NCBI GenBank assembly: GCA_038503075.1
Contig: JBCAML010000002.1
Coordinates: forward strand, 1-64,000
Length of the DNA stretch: 64,000 nt
Source: Gyromitra esculenta
Taxonomy: Eukaryota; Ascomycota; Pezizomycetes; Pezizales; Discinaceae
Direction: 5' to 3'
Shown: in pieces, positions 1 through 10,741 of the stretch
Position numbering within the stretch: the first letter of the stretch is position 1
How the letters are laid out: every line of letters begins with the position of its first letter
The notes under the pieces: model-generated
Database searches by the model: none
Told to the model about the DNA's origin: nothing
The model's input: only the letters and a program-made list of their open reading frames with translations
Position numbers and translations under genes: made by a program

Positions 1-563
1 ACCCTAAACCCTAGTAAGCCCATTCTCGGATTAGGAAGGGTGGTACAACCCTTGGCATCATGGCACGGAACGGAACGGATGTTATCTCCGAGCCGCCTTG
101 GCGTCTTGGCTAGCGGGAGCTCGGGCGAGTGATAGCCATGACCAAACACGTGCACGTAACACTGCATCGTGGCCAAGTGCATCACGCACAAGGTATCACC
201 TGCATGTTTCTGGGTTTACCCCAACTTCTCCCGCATACCCGGATATTAGATGACGCGTACACAACTTGAAATTACCCAAAAGAGTAACCAAACTCTGCCC
301 CCGCTAGTCAATCAAAATTGCATCATCCCGTGTCGGCCAAGAGGCCTTCCCCTCGGATCCCCCTAACATCCGCATCCGCCAAGAGGGTTGTATATATCCC
401 TGACTGTCTCAGCTAACTGAGGAGTCAGGAAATCAGACCAAACCTCGTAGACGTTCAACAACGCACACGGTCTTAGCTTTCGACTTCCTTCCTGACTCCT
501 TAACCGCGACTATCTTCGGAAACTAACGTTTCTCCCCCATATAAGACTATTTCAGGAAACTAA
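1..563. other. Non-coding left edge, no gene seen
   Basis: No convincing reading frame. The first 14 bases hold two CCCTAA-like units, too few to call a telomere. Positions 330-560 contain a TATATAT box and a short inverted repeat around 408-445 (CTGACTGTCTCAG / CTGAGGAGTCAG), which could be the remains of another LTR, but no second copy exists here to prove it. The bases GGAAACTAACGTTT occur twice (about 519 and 555), just before the solo LTR at 569. Confidence 0.4.
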
Positions 564-568
564 CGTTT

Positions 569-1018
569 TCCACGGATTGACTTAGAAAAGGAATCATGGT
601 TTGGTTACGGGTTTTGTTATTCGTTCGGATGGTCTTATAAGTTCTTTGTTGTTCGGGTATCTGTTGGTTATCGGGATAATGTCTTTGTATTTCGGTTGTT
701 GTCGGGTTATTGTTGGTGCTACTGTAAAAAGCGGAGTATTTAAAGTGAAGGATTTTGGTCGTTCATGTTTTCCTTTCTCTTCTTTTCTTAAGCAACGTTC
801 TCGTTCACTTCTACCTGTATTATCTCAAATACTACTTCGGTTCTATCTCAGAACCTTCGCTGTCGCTGTGAAACCTCATCGATACTTCGCCTTGAAGTAT
901 ACCTCCAGTAGAACTTGTAGAAAACATCGCACTCTTCGAACGAGTTGGTATCTCGCCTAAGTAGCACTGCTCACCTTCAGGGATACTGAAGGGCTTAGCG
1001 AGAGACTGAACCGTGAGA
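569..1018 (+). mobile_element. Solo LTR, family A, copy 1
   Basis: About 450 bp, clearly similar to 2571-3039 and to the reverse complement of 11255-11657. Shared blocks include GGATTGACTTAG near the start, a TATTTAA box, AGCAACGTTCTCG, TAGAACTTGTAGAAA, and AAGTAGCACTGCTCACCTTC near the end. It is flanked by the 5-bp duplication CGTTT (564-568 and 1019-1023). No internal retroelement sequence is attached, so it most likely arose by LTR-LTR recombination. The first one or two T residues expected from other copies are absorbed into the duplication, so the left edge is uncertain by about 2 bases. Confidence 0.82.
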
Positions 1019-1023
1019 CGTTT

Positions 1024-1747
1024 CCTTCACATAAGTCTCGGTTGCCGCATAAGCTGGGCCGGTAACATTTTCTAAGAGTTGCCTCTGCTTCTCCGACATT
1101 ACTGCAATTTTTGAACTGTCAGTTGAAGGTACATGCCCATGAAGTCGATATTCTTGCACGTTTTGACCGTTCCAAATTCACTGGGGATTTCGGATTGTGA
1201 GATAGGTAAAGTATAAGCGCTACTTTTACAGTTATCGCAGTAAGAACTGGGACAAGAGTTAACGTGGTCTCGCCGCATGGGTTGGGCATTGAGAGATGAT
1301 ATTCACCCTACCTATTGTCAGAAGTGTGTGTATGACCATTATTTCAAGAAGAAGTGCAACAGCTAGGAATTTTCTTGCTGCAACTAGCACAATATCCGTG
1401 GTAGCATTCTTTGCGTACGGCGAGTTTTGAGGTTGGTGGTAAATTGTGCAGGGTTCGAGGTTCCTGTTGATAATAATTATAAGGCTACCGCGCCAAGCCA
1501 AGCATACACAATGGAACTGTGTGAGTCAACATTTACGTGTTTTCGATGGTGGTTGGTGGATTCATATACGTAGCTTGTCACGTGATACCGCGAAGCCTTC
1601 TTGTATTATCGGATCTTTGATTCTTCCTTCACTTCCAATATGATACATTGACCCTGCTTGTGTTGTTTTGAGGGTCTTCCGCGCAAGCGCAGGCTTCTCC
1701 CACATAGGTACTGTGTCCAATTGAAGCCTATATATATATCCTGTATT
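1024..1747. other. Degenerate AT-rich spacer, no gene
   Basis: Sequence between solo LTR copy 1 and the LINE target site. Only short overlapping frames occur on both strands, none with a recognisable motif. The last 13 bases before 1761 are the left target-site duplication of the LINE. Confidence 0.4.
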
Positions 1748-1790
1748 TTCCCGCAAATAAAGAAGTCTAGCTTCTCTCCCGATCAAACGG

Positions 1791-2565
1791 ACTCATTCAC
1801 CCCAACCAATGCGGATCTCTTTCACTTATTTCTACGGGTGATGCAGTTTCCGCACTACTACACGACATCCAACTCCTCCAAGCTGCCGACAAAAAAGTCT
1901 CAACCCTCTTCCTTGATATCAAAGGAGGTTTTGACAATGTCAACCCTGCGATTATAAAAAAAAGACTCCTTGATCACAATATTCCCAAATATATGATCTC
2001 GTGGATCATTTCTTTTCTTCACTCTCGCGACGCTGCTTCGCTGAATGCCGTTTCTTTTTAAAGCGTTCCCTCAGATGCTTTACTGCTTTCATGCATGCTC
2101 TCGCGTTCCCCAATTTCCCCCCTTCTCTTTTGCATTTATGTTGCTCCGCTTCATCTGCAAAATGATTTTAAATTCACATTCTCCTACGTCGATGATTTTG
2201 CAATCACGGTCTTCTCCAATTCTTCCAGAAGCAACACCAAGCTACTTGAAAAGGCTGCGCACGATATTAACCAAATCGGCCAGACCATCAAAGTTAGCTT
2301 CTCTATACCTAAAACCGAACTTATTCATTGGACAACCATCCACAATAGACTCCCTCCAACCCCAGGTGCCGCCATTATTATCAACAGCCACACCTTTGCA
2401 CCCCTTACATGTGTTAGATGGCTAGGATTTTGGTTATCCTATAACTTTAACACGAACTCTCATTTTCTTAAACGACTCACTTCAGCGCAAAAAGCCTTTT
2501 TTGCCATTAAATCACTTTCTCCCTCTGGTTCTGGCCTAACTAGCCACAATGCCCGAAAACTTGCT
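1791..2565 (+). pseudogene. LINE reverse transcriptase fragment (broken)
   Basis: In one frame up to about 2057 the translation contains the RT palm signature FLDIKGGFDNVNP, then ISWIISFLHSR, ending at a stop. After a frame change at about 2090 it continues with SPISPLLFCIYV and the catalytic box YVDDF near 2193, then the LGFWLSYNFN region typical of Tad1/LINE RT. The N-terminal endonuclease and finger region are absent because the copy is 5'-truncated. It stops at the solo LTR insertion (TSD ATGGG at 2566-2570). Confidence 0.88.
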
Positions 2566-2570
2566 ATGGG

Positions 2571-3039
2571 TTTCATGGATTGACTTAGAAGATGAAGCGT
2601 GGTTTGACTGGCGATTGTATCATTGTTTGGAAGGTTGTACAATTCCTTTGTTGTTCGGTTATGTTTAGGGTTGTTGGAATAATGTCTTTATGTTTCGGTT
2701 GTTGTCAGGCTGTTGTCGGTGTTACCGAAAAGCGGGGTATTTAAGGAAGGATTTCGGTCACTTTTGTTTCTCTTCTCTTCTCTCCTTAAGCAACGTTCTC
2801 GTTTACCTTCTCCTGTAACTTGTCGGAATACTATCTCGATTCTACCTCAGAATCCTCGCTGTCGTCGTCCACTTCGCTGTCCACTTCGCTGTCCACTTCA
2901 CTGCACTTATCTCGCCTGGAAATAGACCCCTCGTAGAACCTGTAGAACGCTCGCACTCTTTGAACGCGTTGATACCTCACAAGTAGCACGGCTCACCTTC
3001 GTGATACTGAAGGGCTTAACGAGTGACTCAACCGTGAGA
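2571..3039 (+). mobile_element. Solo LTR, family A, copy 2, nested in the LINE
   Basis: 469 bp starting TTTCATGGATTGAC and ending CCGTGAGA, flanked by the perfect 5-bp duplication ATGGG (2566-2570 and 3040-3044). Removing the LTR and one duplication rejoins the LINE frame around LAMG and LIRPILSYG, which proves the insertion came after the LINE. It holds a TATTTAA box near 2739. Between about 2868 and 2903 the sequence CACTTCGCTGTC is repeated in tandem, making this copy slightly longer. Confidence 0.92.
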
Positions 3040-3044
3040 ATGGG

Positions 3045-3601
3045 CCTTATTCGTCCCATCCTCTCATACGGCATGAATGTTTTCACGCCATCCTCATCGA
3101 TCCTCAACAAAATAAACCCCTTCTGGAATGGTGTCTGGGTGGATCACAAATTGCTTTTCCTCAATATTGGAGCCCTAACAAGGGAAGCCTCCCTCCCCCC
3201 TATGCTACCATTTGCACAGTACCTTAGCCGACGCCATGCAATTCGCATCGCAACCCTTCCCGTACTATTCAACCCTGCTTCAGCACGCCTTCCCCCGAAC
3301 TTCCAAGTGGATGGCACACCTCTCCCTCTATTGAGAATACACTTAAAAGGCCTCAGAGCCAGAAGACCTAGACCCTGGAATTCAAATGCCAAAAGCCGTG
3401 TACGCCCTCTAATTATCGATTCGTTTGCAAACGAAGCGTGGAAATACCTCCCTGCCAACTACTACCCGGGTGCCTCCGGTCCTATTCTGGACAAACCCAA
3501 TCCAAATCGCGCAATGATAATCGAAGCCAGTAATGCAGCTATCACCTCCCAACTCATCCTAGATTGGGATTCTTATGCCCCTCGACCCGATTACTATCCA
3601 T
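3045..3601 (+). pseudogene. LINE post-RT coding fragment
   Basis: Continues the LINE after the nested LTR: RPILSYG, then a degenerate WITNCF block shifted to another frame near 3140, then an open frame of about 170 codons with LPPMLPFAQYLSRRHA and DSYAPRPDYYPYH. This is the thumb/connection part of fungal LINE ORF2. No RNase H motif could be recognised. The frame is interrupted by the solo LTR at 3607. Confidence 0.75.
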
Positions 3602-3606
3602 ACCAC

Positions 3607-4007
3607 TCTCAGGGAGCGGGTTTCTTGTCAAGCTCTCGAGTATCCCTCAAGATAAACAGTGCTACTTGAATAGGAAACCAACAGTGAGAGTGTGTGCGAA
3701 GATTTTACAGGCTCTACGAGTGGATCAAATCGTGGTGACTTTGAGGACGGCGACAGTTATAAGCACAGAATCGAGTTTTGTATTTGTGAGATACAAAAGT
3801 AAACAATAGAAGACGTTGTTTAAAAAAGAAGGAAAAGTACAACAAGAGGGGAAACCCCTTCGCTTATATACCACATTCCAACTCTTTTGATGACAAAGAC
3901 TTGACTCATTGTAATGGAAACTCAGGGAAACACAAAGAACAACAACGTAACACAACAACTCAGTACCCCTGTACCCAACGAACCAACGAAAACAGTTATC
4001 CATGAAA
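3607..4007 (-). mobile_element. Solo LTR, family B, nested in the LINE
   Basis: 401 bp in minus orientation, the same family as the LTRs of the Ty3 element at 5422-11135. It runs from TTTCATGGATAAC to CCCTGAGA on the minus strand and has a TATATAAG box and a CGAAGGGG block. It is flanked by the perfect duplication ACCAC (3602-3606 and 4008-4012). It differs from the Ty3 LTRs by many substitutions and is clearly older or from another lineage. The LINE reading frame resumes directly after it. Confidence 0.92.
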
Positions 4008-4012
4008 ACCAC

Positions 4013-4456
4013 ACCTCAACGCTCCCTCATCCATTCATGAAATTTTCAAAATTCATGGCTGGACGCCTACATCAAATGAGAGCCTATAAAAGCTATCTCA
4101 AAGCTCACACTTCTTGGTCACACAACGGCCCTACAACATGTCCCCTTTGTGGGGACAATTTTCAAAACTTCTCTCATGCTATTCTACATTGTTTTGCGCG
4201 GTCATCCGAACGAGATTTATTTATTCCCTTTATAAACTCCGTAGACGCAGACTCTCCAATTTGGAACAATCTTTCATCTCTAATCGCTCTTGCCGAATTC
4301 ATTTCGAAAACAAGAACAAATTTTCCTCCAATAAAAGAAATTGTTTTTTCAGATCTTTCGTCTTCCGGCTCATCAGATATTTTATCATCTGTTTCTATAA
4401 ATTCTATATCATCTCTTTCATCTTTATTAAATTTCTTTGATTTAATGGAGGGTTAA
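4013..4456 (+). pseudogene. LINE ORF2 C-terminus with Cys/His motif and 3' UTR
   Basis: Open frame running FMAGRLHQMR, SYLKAHTSW and then CPLCGDNFQNFSHAILHC, a C-x2-C-x8-H-x4-C finger characteristic of the C-terminus of fungal LINE ORF2. A serine-rich tail ends at the stop at about 4456. The 3' UTR to 4668 includes a T-rich run (4548-4560) and the block GGTTTTGTTCACACTATAAC that recurs in the short copy at 25558. Confidence 0.85.
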
Positions 4457-4681
4457 CTTTTTCACGCTAGTATTTGTTTTACGGCATGTGTTTGCCAATT
4501 AGGGAATCTCTGTTAAAAAATTTTTTTTCAGTTATAAAATTTTGTTGTTTTTTTTTTTTTGGGAGGGTTGAGGATTTTTTAGGGTTTTGTTCACACTATA
4601 ACTTCGGTTGCATGTGGCATTCTTGTACCAATTATATAAAACAATGAAACAATGATTTAACAAAAAAATTCCCGCAAATAA

Positions 4682-5416
4682 CGAAAATGACCGAGAAAGA
4701 CTGATAATTAGGCCGGCCGGCTATGATATATTGTGTTAATATCACGACAACATGAATTTAAGATCGATGCCTAGTAATAAAGATCAAGTTGACGTGATAT
4801 TCTGCATTTACAAGAACTGCGTCTCAGTCTCAGATGCCTTCACAGGCCTAACCCAAAACTATTTACTACTAGCAAAAGCTCACGGGCTTTTCCTCGTCAT
4901 AAGATTAGAGAGGCAGTGTTAATTTACAGCTGCTCGTTCTCAGCTATCAAGAACACTGTCAATATCTGGGTGGAACGCAACTGATTTGCAAATGCTCTGC
5001 ACCACAAGAGGTCTCCAATTATCATGGGGGATTTCGGTTGCATATCGGACTAGAGAAAAATGGACGCAGAGCTTGTAAACGCAAGATGAGGGGCGGAGGA
5101 GAGTGATGGAAGTAGAACCACATGACCCGCGATGGCGCGCCCACCTATACTGCGACTTTCTGCAAATCTCTCCCACTATCATATCTCTAACCCGATTTAC
5201 CACTCATAGAAGACACAAATTACCTCGAGAATATTTAAATTTGGTGATGTGTAGACTACTTTCGCATCACCAAACCAACCTCAAAATCCAGGGAAATAGT
5301 TTACATAATAGGCCGATATACGCCTTCATGAACTGTGAACGTGGACCTGACGCTGCACCATTTGCAATTGAATCGCTTTTCGGTTGAGCGTATGCAAAGA
5401 AACTTGGAGAGTAGCA
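4682..5416. other. Spacer between LINE and Ty3 element
   Basis: No confident gene. A minus-strand frame of 87 codons (4940-5203) ends IPHDNWRPLVVQSICKS and might be an eroded host coding piece, but I recognise no family. Confidence 0.3.
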
Positions 5417-5421
5417 ACATG

Positions 5422-5814
5422 TCTCAAGGAGCGAGATTCTCGTCAAGCTCTCAGGTATCACGAGATAGCGATCTACTTGAACGAGAAACCAACGACAGGA
5501 GAAAGTGCGAGGGTTCTACAGCCTACGAATGGTTCAAGTTATGACGACTTGAAGACGGCGACGGAGAACGATTACTGAAGGTGTAATCGGAGGTTTATAT
5601 GTGGTACAATAGAAGACGTTGCTTAAAGAAAGAAGAAGGAAAAGTACAAGATGAGGGGAAATCCCTTCGCTTATATACCACGTTCCAACCCTTTCGATGA
5701 CAAAGACATGACTCATTGTAACGGGAAACTCATAGAAACACAAAGAATAACAACGAAACCCAACGACCGCGTACCCATGTGCCTAACCGATTAACCTAAC
5801 AACCATCCATGAAA
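5422..5814 (-). repeat. 3' LTR of the Ty3 element
   Basis: 393 bp, nearly collinear with the 5' LTR at 10742-11135 but with scattered substitutions and small indels, so the insertion is not recent. It begins TTTCATGGATGG and ends CCTTGAGA on the minus strand, and contains a GGTATATAAG box (5670-5679). Confidence 0.93.
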
Positions 5815-5825
5815 GTAGCCCCCCC

Positions 5826-6116
5826 TCATAGCCGTGAGCTGCTGCGAACACTAATTACTCTTTCCCTGGGTTTGTCCGGATATCGTTGGTGAAAAGAATC
5901 TACGGCTTCCGTTTCCTCATGGTACTCTGCAGGTTCCCAGGTGGGTAGTGCATAACCAGTCCATTCGACCAAGTACTGAAGTTTTCCGCGGTGTAAACGG
6001 GAATCTAGGACAGCTTCAACGAGGTATTCCTCATGGTCATTAACTTGGACGGGTGGGCGGCGTAATAATCTGACCGAGTGGGTCGACGGGAATGCTTTGA
6101 TCAACGAGACGAACAC
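5826..6116 (-). pseudogene. Chromodomain at the C-terminus of Ty3 Pol
   Basis: Frame of 96 codons with RRPPVQVNDHEEYLVEAVLDSR followed, after a basic stretch, by LQYLVEWTGY and WEPAEYH. These are the EYxVExIL..R, YLVKWKGY and WEP signatures of a chromodomain. In chromoviruses this module reads histone H3 methyl marks and steers integration to heterochromatin. It is out of frame with the upstream integrase here. The aromatic cage positions (Y of EEYLVE, W of EWTGY, W of WEP) are retained. Confidence 0.88.
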
Positions 6117-6240
6117 AGGGGTGATACTTCATTGATCTTGGGAGGTCTCGTGAGCGTAAATTTGAAATAACACGTTTCTGGAAAGAGCGCCACTCCATTT
6201 CCAATCCAACTTCCTTGAATTCGCGTTGTCCTCACGTTCT

Positions 6241-8566
6241 TCATTGACACAAACACTTGCCTTTTTCCCTGAACATTGGAGTGGGAGTACGATGTTGATT
6301 GGTGCTTGACTCGAAGATATCCTGGGCTGTCCTCATCTGTACACAGAGAAAGTCTCTAAGTTCTTCCATCTTGGAAACTGTCAGCATCGAGTGCGGGAGA
6401 GCGGTCATTAGGGACAATTGAAGTGTCGAAGCGGGGGTGATAGCCATAATTCGCAAAGAAGGGTGTAGCCTTAGTACTAACGGATTCCTGGTTGTTGGCA
6501 GCGAATTCGGCGATGGGTAACCACTTTGACCAGTCGTCTTGCTGATAGGAAACATAACAACGAAGGTATTGTTCCATTACGGCGTTGAGTCGTTCAGTTT
6601 GTCCATCGGTTTCTGGGTGGAAAGAGGTAGACATGCGGGCGGCAATATTCAAACGCTGACAGAGGTGCTTCCAAAACTTTGCAGTGAACTGCGTTCCTCT
6701 ATCGGAAGTAATATGAGAGGGAAGTCCATGTAGTTTCCAAACGTTTTGGAGGTATAGCTCGGCAGTTTGTTCGGCGTTAATGGTAGTATTACACGGGACA
6801 AGGTGTCGCATCTTTGAGAGTCGATCCACGACGACCATAATGGCATCAAAGCCATTAGATTCCGGGAGGCCAGTGACGAAGTCCATTGACAATTCTTCCC
6901 AGGGGCGGTTGGGAATCGGGAGTGGTTTTAGAACGCCGTGGGTACCGAGAGTACTTGGTTTTGCTCGTCGGCAAGTATAGCAGTTCCGGGTATATTGTCC
7001 AATATATTCCCTCATCTTTGGCCAATAGAAACATCTTGAGATGAGTTCAAAGGATTTTTCACGTCCTGGGTGGCCCGCGGAGGGAGTGTCATGGTGTCGT
7101 TGTAAGATAAGGAGGCGAAGAGGGTCATAATCGGGGATATAGAGCTTTTGTCGGTAGAATAAACGGCCATTGATCTCAGTACAATCGCCTAAGGTAATCT
7201 CTTTAGATTGTCGTTCACCATTTCTAAGTGCTAGAAGGATTTTTTGTGGGAACGGGTCAGCGATATATCCTTGGTTCATTAATACTTCGAGGGGGGCATC
7301 CAATTCAGTGGGTTCATTTGTCAAAGAACCCGAAAACAAACTCAGCTTAGGGTCTAGATTCCTCTCCTTCAGGACTACTTGGTGTTGGTGTTGTAGTCTT
7401 TCATCCCCTTCTTCAGGGAGATCTCCTGATCTCCGAGTCAAAGCGTCCGGCTTTCCTCCTTGTACTCCTGGTCGGTACGTGATGACGAAGTCAAAGCGTG
7501 AGAGATATTCTGCCCATCTAACCTGCCTTCGGTTGAGTTGCTTTGTAGTCATGAAGTATTCTAAGTTTTTATGGTCGGTAATGACGGATATAGGTAACTC
7601 AGATCCCTCAAGTTCAGGTCTCCATTCTTCGAAGCAACGGATGATGGCTAGCAATTCTTTGTCGTAGATCTCGTAGTTACATTCAGCAGGTGAATGTTTC
7701 TTAGAGAAGAACGCCACGGGGTGCAATATGCCTTGATCGTCGAGTTGAGAGAGGACACCACCGGAGACGAAGTCGGAAGCGTCGGATTCAACAAAGATCT
7801 TTTTTCTGGGGTCGAAGTGGATGAGTACAGGGGCTTTAGTGAAGGCGTCTTTAAGAGCTTCAAAAGCGAGTTCAGCTTCAATGGTCCATTCAAACACGAT
7901 GCCTTTTTTCGTGAAGGCGGTGAGGGGGGCAGCAAGACGAGAAAATCCCAAGATAAATCTTCGGTAAAAGTTTGCGAAACCGAGGAAGGCTTGTACGTCT
8001 TTAATTGACTTTGGGCGATTCCAGTCTCGGACGGCTTTTAATTTATCATCGTCCATCTTGATGCCTTCGGGTGTGAAGATTAGTCCAAGGTATTTGATAG
8101 ACTGCACGTGGAATTCACACTTCTCAGGTTTGAGAAGGATGTTATTGGCTTTCAGAGCATCAAGGACCTGTTTTACATGGATTTTGTGCTCTGCGAGGGT
8201 ATCACTGTAGATGAGGATATCATCGAGGTAAGCAGTGCAGAAGAGGTCGAGATATTTGCGAAGAGAGTCATTGACAAATCTTTGGAAGGTACCAGGGGCG
8301 TTGGTAAGGCCGAATGGCATTACCATGTATTCATATAGGCCATATCTGGTCCTAAAGGCTGTTTTCCATTCTTCTCCTTCCGTGATACGGATCTGGTGAA
8401 AACCGTCGCGAAGGTCGAGTTTCGAATACCATTGAGCTTTTGCAAGGCGGTCTAGCATTTCTTTGATCAAGGGGGATGTATAACGATCCTTGACAGTAAG
8501 AGCATTAAGGCTGTGGTAATCGACACAAAGACGGAGAGAGCCATCGGGTTTGGCAGCGAAGAGCAC
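6241..8566 (-). pseudogene. Reverse transcriptase - RNase H - integrase region of Ty3 Pol
   Basis: The main open stretch (736 codons, 8566-6356) starts inside RT at LFAAKPDGSLRLCVDY and contains the active-site box YLDDILIYSD. RNase H follows with VESDASD and VITDHKNLEYF. Integrase follows with an HHCC zinc domain (GHPGREK..CYTCRRAK) and a DDE core (SMDFVTGLPES, SDRGTQFTAKFWKHL, HPETDGQTERLN). A frameshift near 6400 moves the integrase C-terminus into another frame, ending about 6241 (EELRDFL, AQDIFESSTNQHR). RT residues upstream of LFAAK lie in other frames between 8570 and 8700. Confidence 0.95.
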
Positions 8567-8635
8567 AGGTGAGCCAGCAGAAGAAGAGCTAGCACGAATA
8601 AAGCCTTTCTCCAGGATTGTCTTCGATGTATTTCT

Positions 8636-9448
8636 TCAAAACCAGAAGACATCTGTGAGAGAGGCCCAAACGGCTTCTTGCCTTCCTGCAGTGATTTTAT
8701 GATCATAGGGTCGGCGAGGGGGGAGTCCTTGAGCTTTAGTCTTGTCGAACATGTCTAGGTACTCGTGATACTCAGCGGGTATTCTTTGTCTCCATTCCTC
8801 TTTAGTGGTTTTACTATCGAGGACCTTGTTTATCTCATAGAGAGACATTGAGTAGACTTGAATGCCCTTTTTTCTAGCGAGCATGCGGAAACTAGCGGCA
8901 CCAATAAAGGCGGCGTTGAGCTTGGCCGGGGGTGGGATGGCAGCGACGGAAACAATAGGTTGTTTTGGAGCACAGTGGGTGGTGCAGAACTCAGAATTGA
9001 ATTCAATGCTTTTGTTGGCGAATTGTAGGTGGACGTCATGGAGATTCATCCACGGGATACCTAGCACTAGGGGGTAATGTCCTAGCTTGGTGACGAAAAA
9101 GTGAGCTTTTTCATTGTGTTGTTGAATAGAGAGCTCCAGGTGGCAAAGGTTGGTGATATCTCCCGAGGCAATTGTTCGGCCGTCAATGACTTCTAATTGG
9201 CGAGGGGTTTTAAGGGGAGACAATGGTAAGGAATGGTGACGCACGAAGTTTTCATCAATGAAAGCGAACCCTGAGGCTCCAGTGTCAAGAAGTGCGTGTG
9301 TTTTTATAACTTTATTTTGGTGGGAAAGGCTACATGAGACTAAGAAATGCTCCCCATCCAAATTATCCTCCACACACACATCCGACACTGAAAACCCAGA
9401 AATAGAGAACGCTGACAAAGGAAAAAAGCTGAACGCAGCAGGGTCCAC
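8636..9448 (-). pseudogene. Retropepsin-type aspartic protease and linker to RT
   Basis: Frame of 270 codons. THALLDTGASGFAFID carries the D-T/S-G active site of retroviral aspartic proteases, and LVLGIPWMN matches the conserved downstream block. The region IPAEYHEYLDMFDK ... LPPRRPYDHKI is the conserved start of the RT segment. The frame is lost right after YDHKI, where PFGPLSQMS appears in another frame. It lies in the same register as the main RT frame but with an intervening stop. Confidence 0.9.
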
Positions 9449-9479
9449 ATGGCGACTCTGGTTGAACTAGTTTAAAGAT

Positions 9480-10684
9480 TCAACTGAGTCTGTTGCATCG
9501 AGGGCGGAAAAGCGAGCTGCAAGGTGGCGGTGGAAAAACAGAGGAAGCTGGATGCAGCGGGGCGTTAGTAGCTGCTCCTCTCATGCAGGGCGTTTGGAGG
9601 CGGAGGCAGTTGGAGAAGATGTGTCCTTCTCCAGCGCAGTAACGTACAACGGTTGTTGGTCTGCCTCCACGTTTTTTTCTTCGGTCGATAGTTTCCTTCT
9701 CCCGTTGATCCGAACATAGCGTTGTTCGGGAGCAGGCGGGATGTAGAGGTTCGACCGGCGATAAGTCCATGTGCGCAAGTCCTCCTGGCGAACGAGGAGG
9801 AGGCAGGGGTAAAGCGGCGGCGTGCGGGGGCGAAACTGTCCCATGGTGTTACGGGCATTGTTCTTCTTCTCCTCTCTTCTTGCTCGGATGCGGTTATCAG
9901 GCGGAGAAGGAAGGCACGAGGAAGTAAAGGTGGTGGGGAAGTCAGCGACGGTCACTACGGCTTCTTTTAGTTCGTCTGACATGCTGTATTCCAAGGCATC
10001 ATTTTTGGCTGATTCGTCATAATTCAATCGTCCCATTATGCGTTGAAAATCGGCAAGGTATGCAGAGAAATCTTGTTTCCCTTGTTGGAGCTGGTGGAGT
10101 TCGCGGCGAATGGTTCCTAGTGGGTCGGGATCGCCGGCGCAGTTTCGAGCAGCAATCAGTTCAGCAGCGTCGTTCCAGGTGGTGGTCCCATCCGGGAGTA
10201 CAGAGTGTCGAATTTGTTCAAGGGCGGCCCCCTCAAGACGGCTGATAGCATACAATATCATGTTATTGCTGCTGGAGAAGCGGTCAGCATTGACCGAGAG
10301 TTTCGACCGAAGTTGCAGAACGAAGCCGGGGAGTTTGTCTCGGGATTCATTGAATTTATCTGGATCCGGTATTTTATCCGAGCGGCCTCCTTGATTGTGA
10401 GCGGGAGGCGGGGGTGGTGGCGGCGCAGGTGGTGGGGGAGCATTGGGAGGCGGGCGACTTCTGCCTCGGCCGCTTGTAGTTGGGATTAAGTGTTGAACCT
10501 CGCCGTCATGTTGTTCCTCTTGAGTAACTTCCTCAAGCTGAAGATCTGCGTACGTGAGGTTGTCGACCCGCTGTTGGTAGTGGGAACGAATTTCCTCATA
10601 AGCGGAGGCGAGGTCGGCGTTGGCGGCGGCCTGGAAGTTCTCAAACGTTGGGAAGGTCCAGGGGGCGGGGGCAGAATTGCTCAT
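9480..10684 (-). pseudogene. Gag with degenerate zinc knuckle
   Basis: A 367-codon frame opens with ATG 58 nt downstream of the 5' LTR. A proline run (PPNAPPPPAPPPPPPP) precedes the conserved capsid-like part (DPDKFNESRDKLPGFVLQL, FSAYLADFQRIMGRLNYD). The zinc knuckle lies in a different frame between 9770 and 9480 as RYCAGEGHIFSNC: the expected first Cys is replaced by Arg and the spacing is reduced by one, so zinc binding is probably lost. Confidence 0.85.
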
Positions 10685-10741
10685 GGTGACGTCAAAAGTA
10701 GATGGGTGTTGGTAGAGGGTGTAGATAGGGAAGCAACGTAA

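Larger units (their letters stand above)
1761..4668 (+). mobile_element. 5'-truncated non-LTR retrotransposon (Tad1-like LINE) with two nested solo LTRs
   Basis: The body starts inside the reverse transcriptase domain and ends in a short poly-A (4662-4668). It is bounded by a perfect 13-bp duplication TTCCCGCAAATAA at 1748-1760 and 4669-4681, the expected outcome of target-primed reverse transcription with 5' truncation. Coding pieces in order are a reverse transcriptase, a post-RT region and a C-terminal Cys/His motif, followed by a 3' UTR. The frame is broken by stops, small frameshifts and two LTR insertions (2571-3039 and 3607-4007). Without those insertions it is about 2.0 kb. The same 3' tail occurs at 25558-25650. 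Confidence 0.9.

Noticed and set aside
330..560. LTR-like stretch with TATATAT box and a short palindrome
   Set aside because: No second copy and no 5-bp duplication in the window, so it is only mentioned as a possibility.
1105..1200. Apparent similarity to 4950-5060 (both contain GGGGATTTCGG after CTGTCA)
   Set aside because: Only scattered short matches; translated pieces share little beyond an EIP tripeptide.
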